The notes under the pieces were generated by a model, which saw only the letters and a program-made list of their open reading frames with translations, searched no databases and was not told the DNA's origin. The position numbers and the translations under genes were made by a program. Positions 23,253 through 23,378 of a stretch of DNA of 23,378 nt are shown in pieces. Location: the IMG/VR virus record IMGVR_UViG_3300046794_000149, positions 1 to 23,378 of that record; one strand, given 5' to 3'. Each line of letters opens with the position of its first letter. The stretch's first letter is position 1. The stretch comes from a virus.

Positions 23253-23378
23253 TGCCTATGGAAATAAAAAAAGAATTTATAAACGCACTGCTTTTGACAC
23301 TGGCAAGCTATAATGAAAAAACTGGAATGCCTGTTGGTGGTCTTTTGTTCGAGGAAATCAGTTTAGGACTAAGGAGAA
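23252..23378 (+). CDS. Truncated gene at the right edge
   Basis: An open frame begins at ATG 23252, sharing its A with the stop of the previous gene, and runs past the window end with no stop. The visible 42 residues begin MPMEIKKEFINALLLTLASY and continue NEKTGMPVGGLLFEEISLGL. The TAATG junction is the same as other genuine junctions here, which supports it being a gene. Its function cannot be judged from this fragment. Confidence 0.6.
   Translation, partial: MPMEIKKEFINALLLTLASYNEKTGMPVGGLLFEEISLGLRR

Noticed and set aside
1-23378. CRISPR array, insertion sequence or integrase
   Set aside because: No regularly spaced repeats, transposase or recombinase motifs were seen on either strand.

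Overview
The window is a contiguous late (structural) module of a tailed double-stranded DNA phage or prophage. All believable genes are on the + strand and mostly abut or overlap by a few bases (ATGA and TAATG junctions). The order is the classic one: small terminase, large terminase, portal, prohead protease, HK97-type major capsid protein, head-tail connector and completion proteins, probable tail tube, tape measure, tail-tip and adhesin proteins. No tail sheath or contractile baseplate gene is visible, and the tape measure is 1129 aa, so a long flexible siphovirus-type tail is the best reading. The host is probably a Bacteroidota bacterium: start codons lack Shine-Dalgarno sequences and follow A/T-rich leaders, one tail protein carries SprB-like repeats (a Bacteroidota gliding-adhesin repeat), and the fibre has the TPTA-(K/A)-(I/L)-H repeats I associate with Bacteroidota phage fibres. 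The host assignment is inference.

Region 1-358 has no credible gene. It holds interlocking inverted repeats (8-66), an intrinsic terminator (90-118), a fragment resembling the 3' end of a tRNA (216-239), a second hairpin (259-290), and a possible promoter pointing left (326-358). Region 359-1692 carries an overlapping pair, a ParB-like nuclease-fold protein and a Mom-like acyltransferase-fold DNA-modification protein, followed by a tRNA-Gly(UCC) that overlaps the Mom-like stop codon and has a bulged base in its T stem. This pair is the best candidate for an anti-restriction DNA hypermodification cassette.

Region 1715-9752 is packaging and head formation, ending with a probable tail tube protein and a small acidic protein. 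A near-perfect terminator hairpin (9761-9800) then sits with its T-run directly against the next start codon, and probably steps expression down from abundant structural proteins to low-copy tail proteins. Region 9801-14215 holds two neck or tail-assembly proteins and the tape measure. Region 14215-23378 is the tail tip and receptor-binding section: an 836-aa tip protein, a 737-aa protein with a jelly-roll-like N-terminus and two SprB-like repeats, a 1042-aa fibre, a LamG-like protein, a 125-aa unknown and a truncated last gene.

The most unusual features are a short Trp/Tyr-rich module resembling carbohydrate-binding family 5/12 that recurs in three separate virion proteins, the SprB-like repeats, the ParB/Mom/tRNA cassette, and a large terminase with a Walker A Gly-to-Arg change plus a roughly 50-residue insertion.
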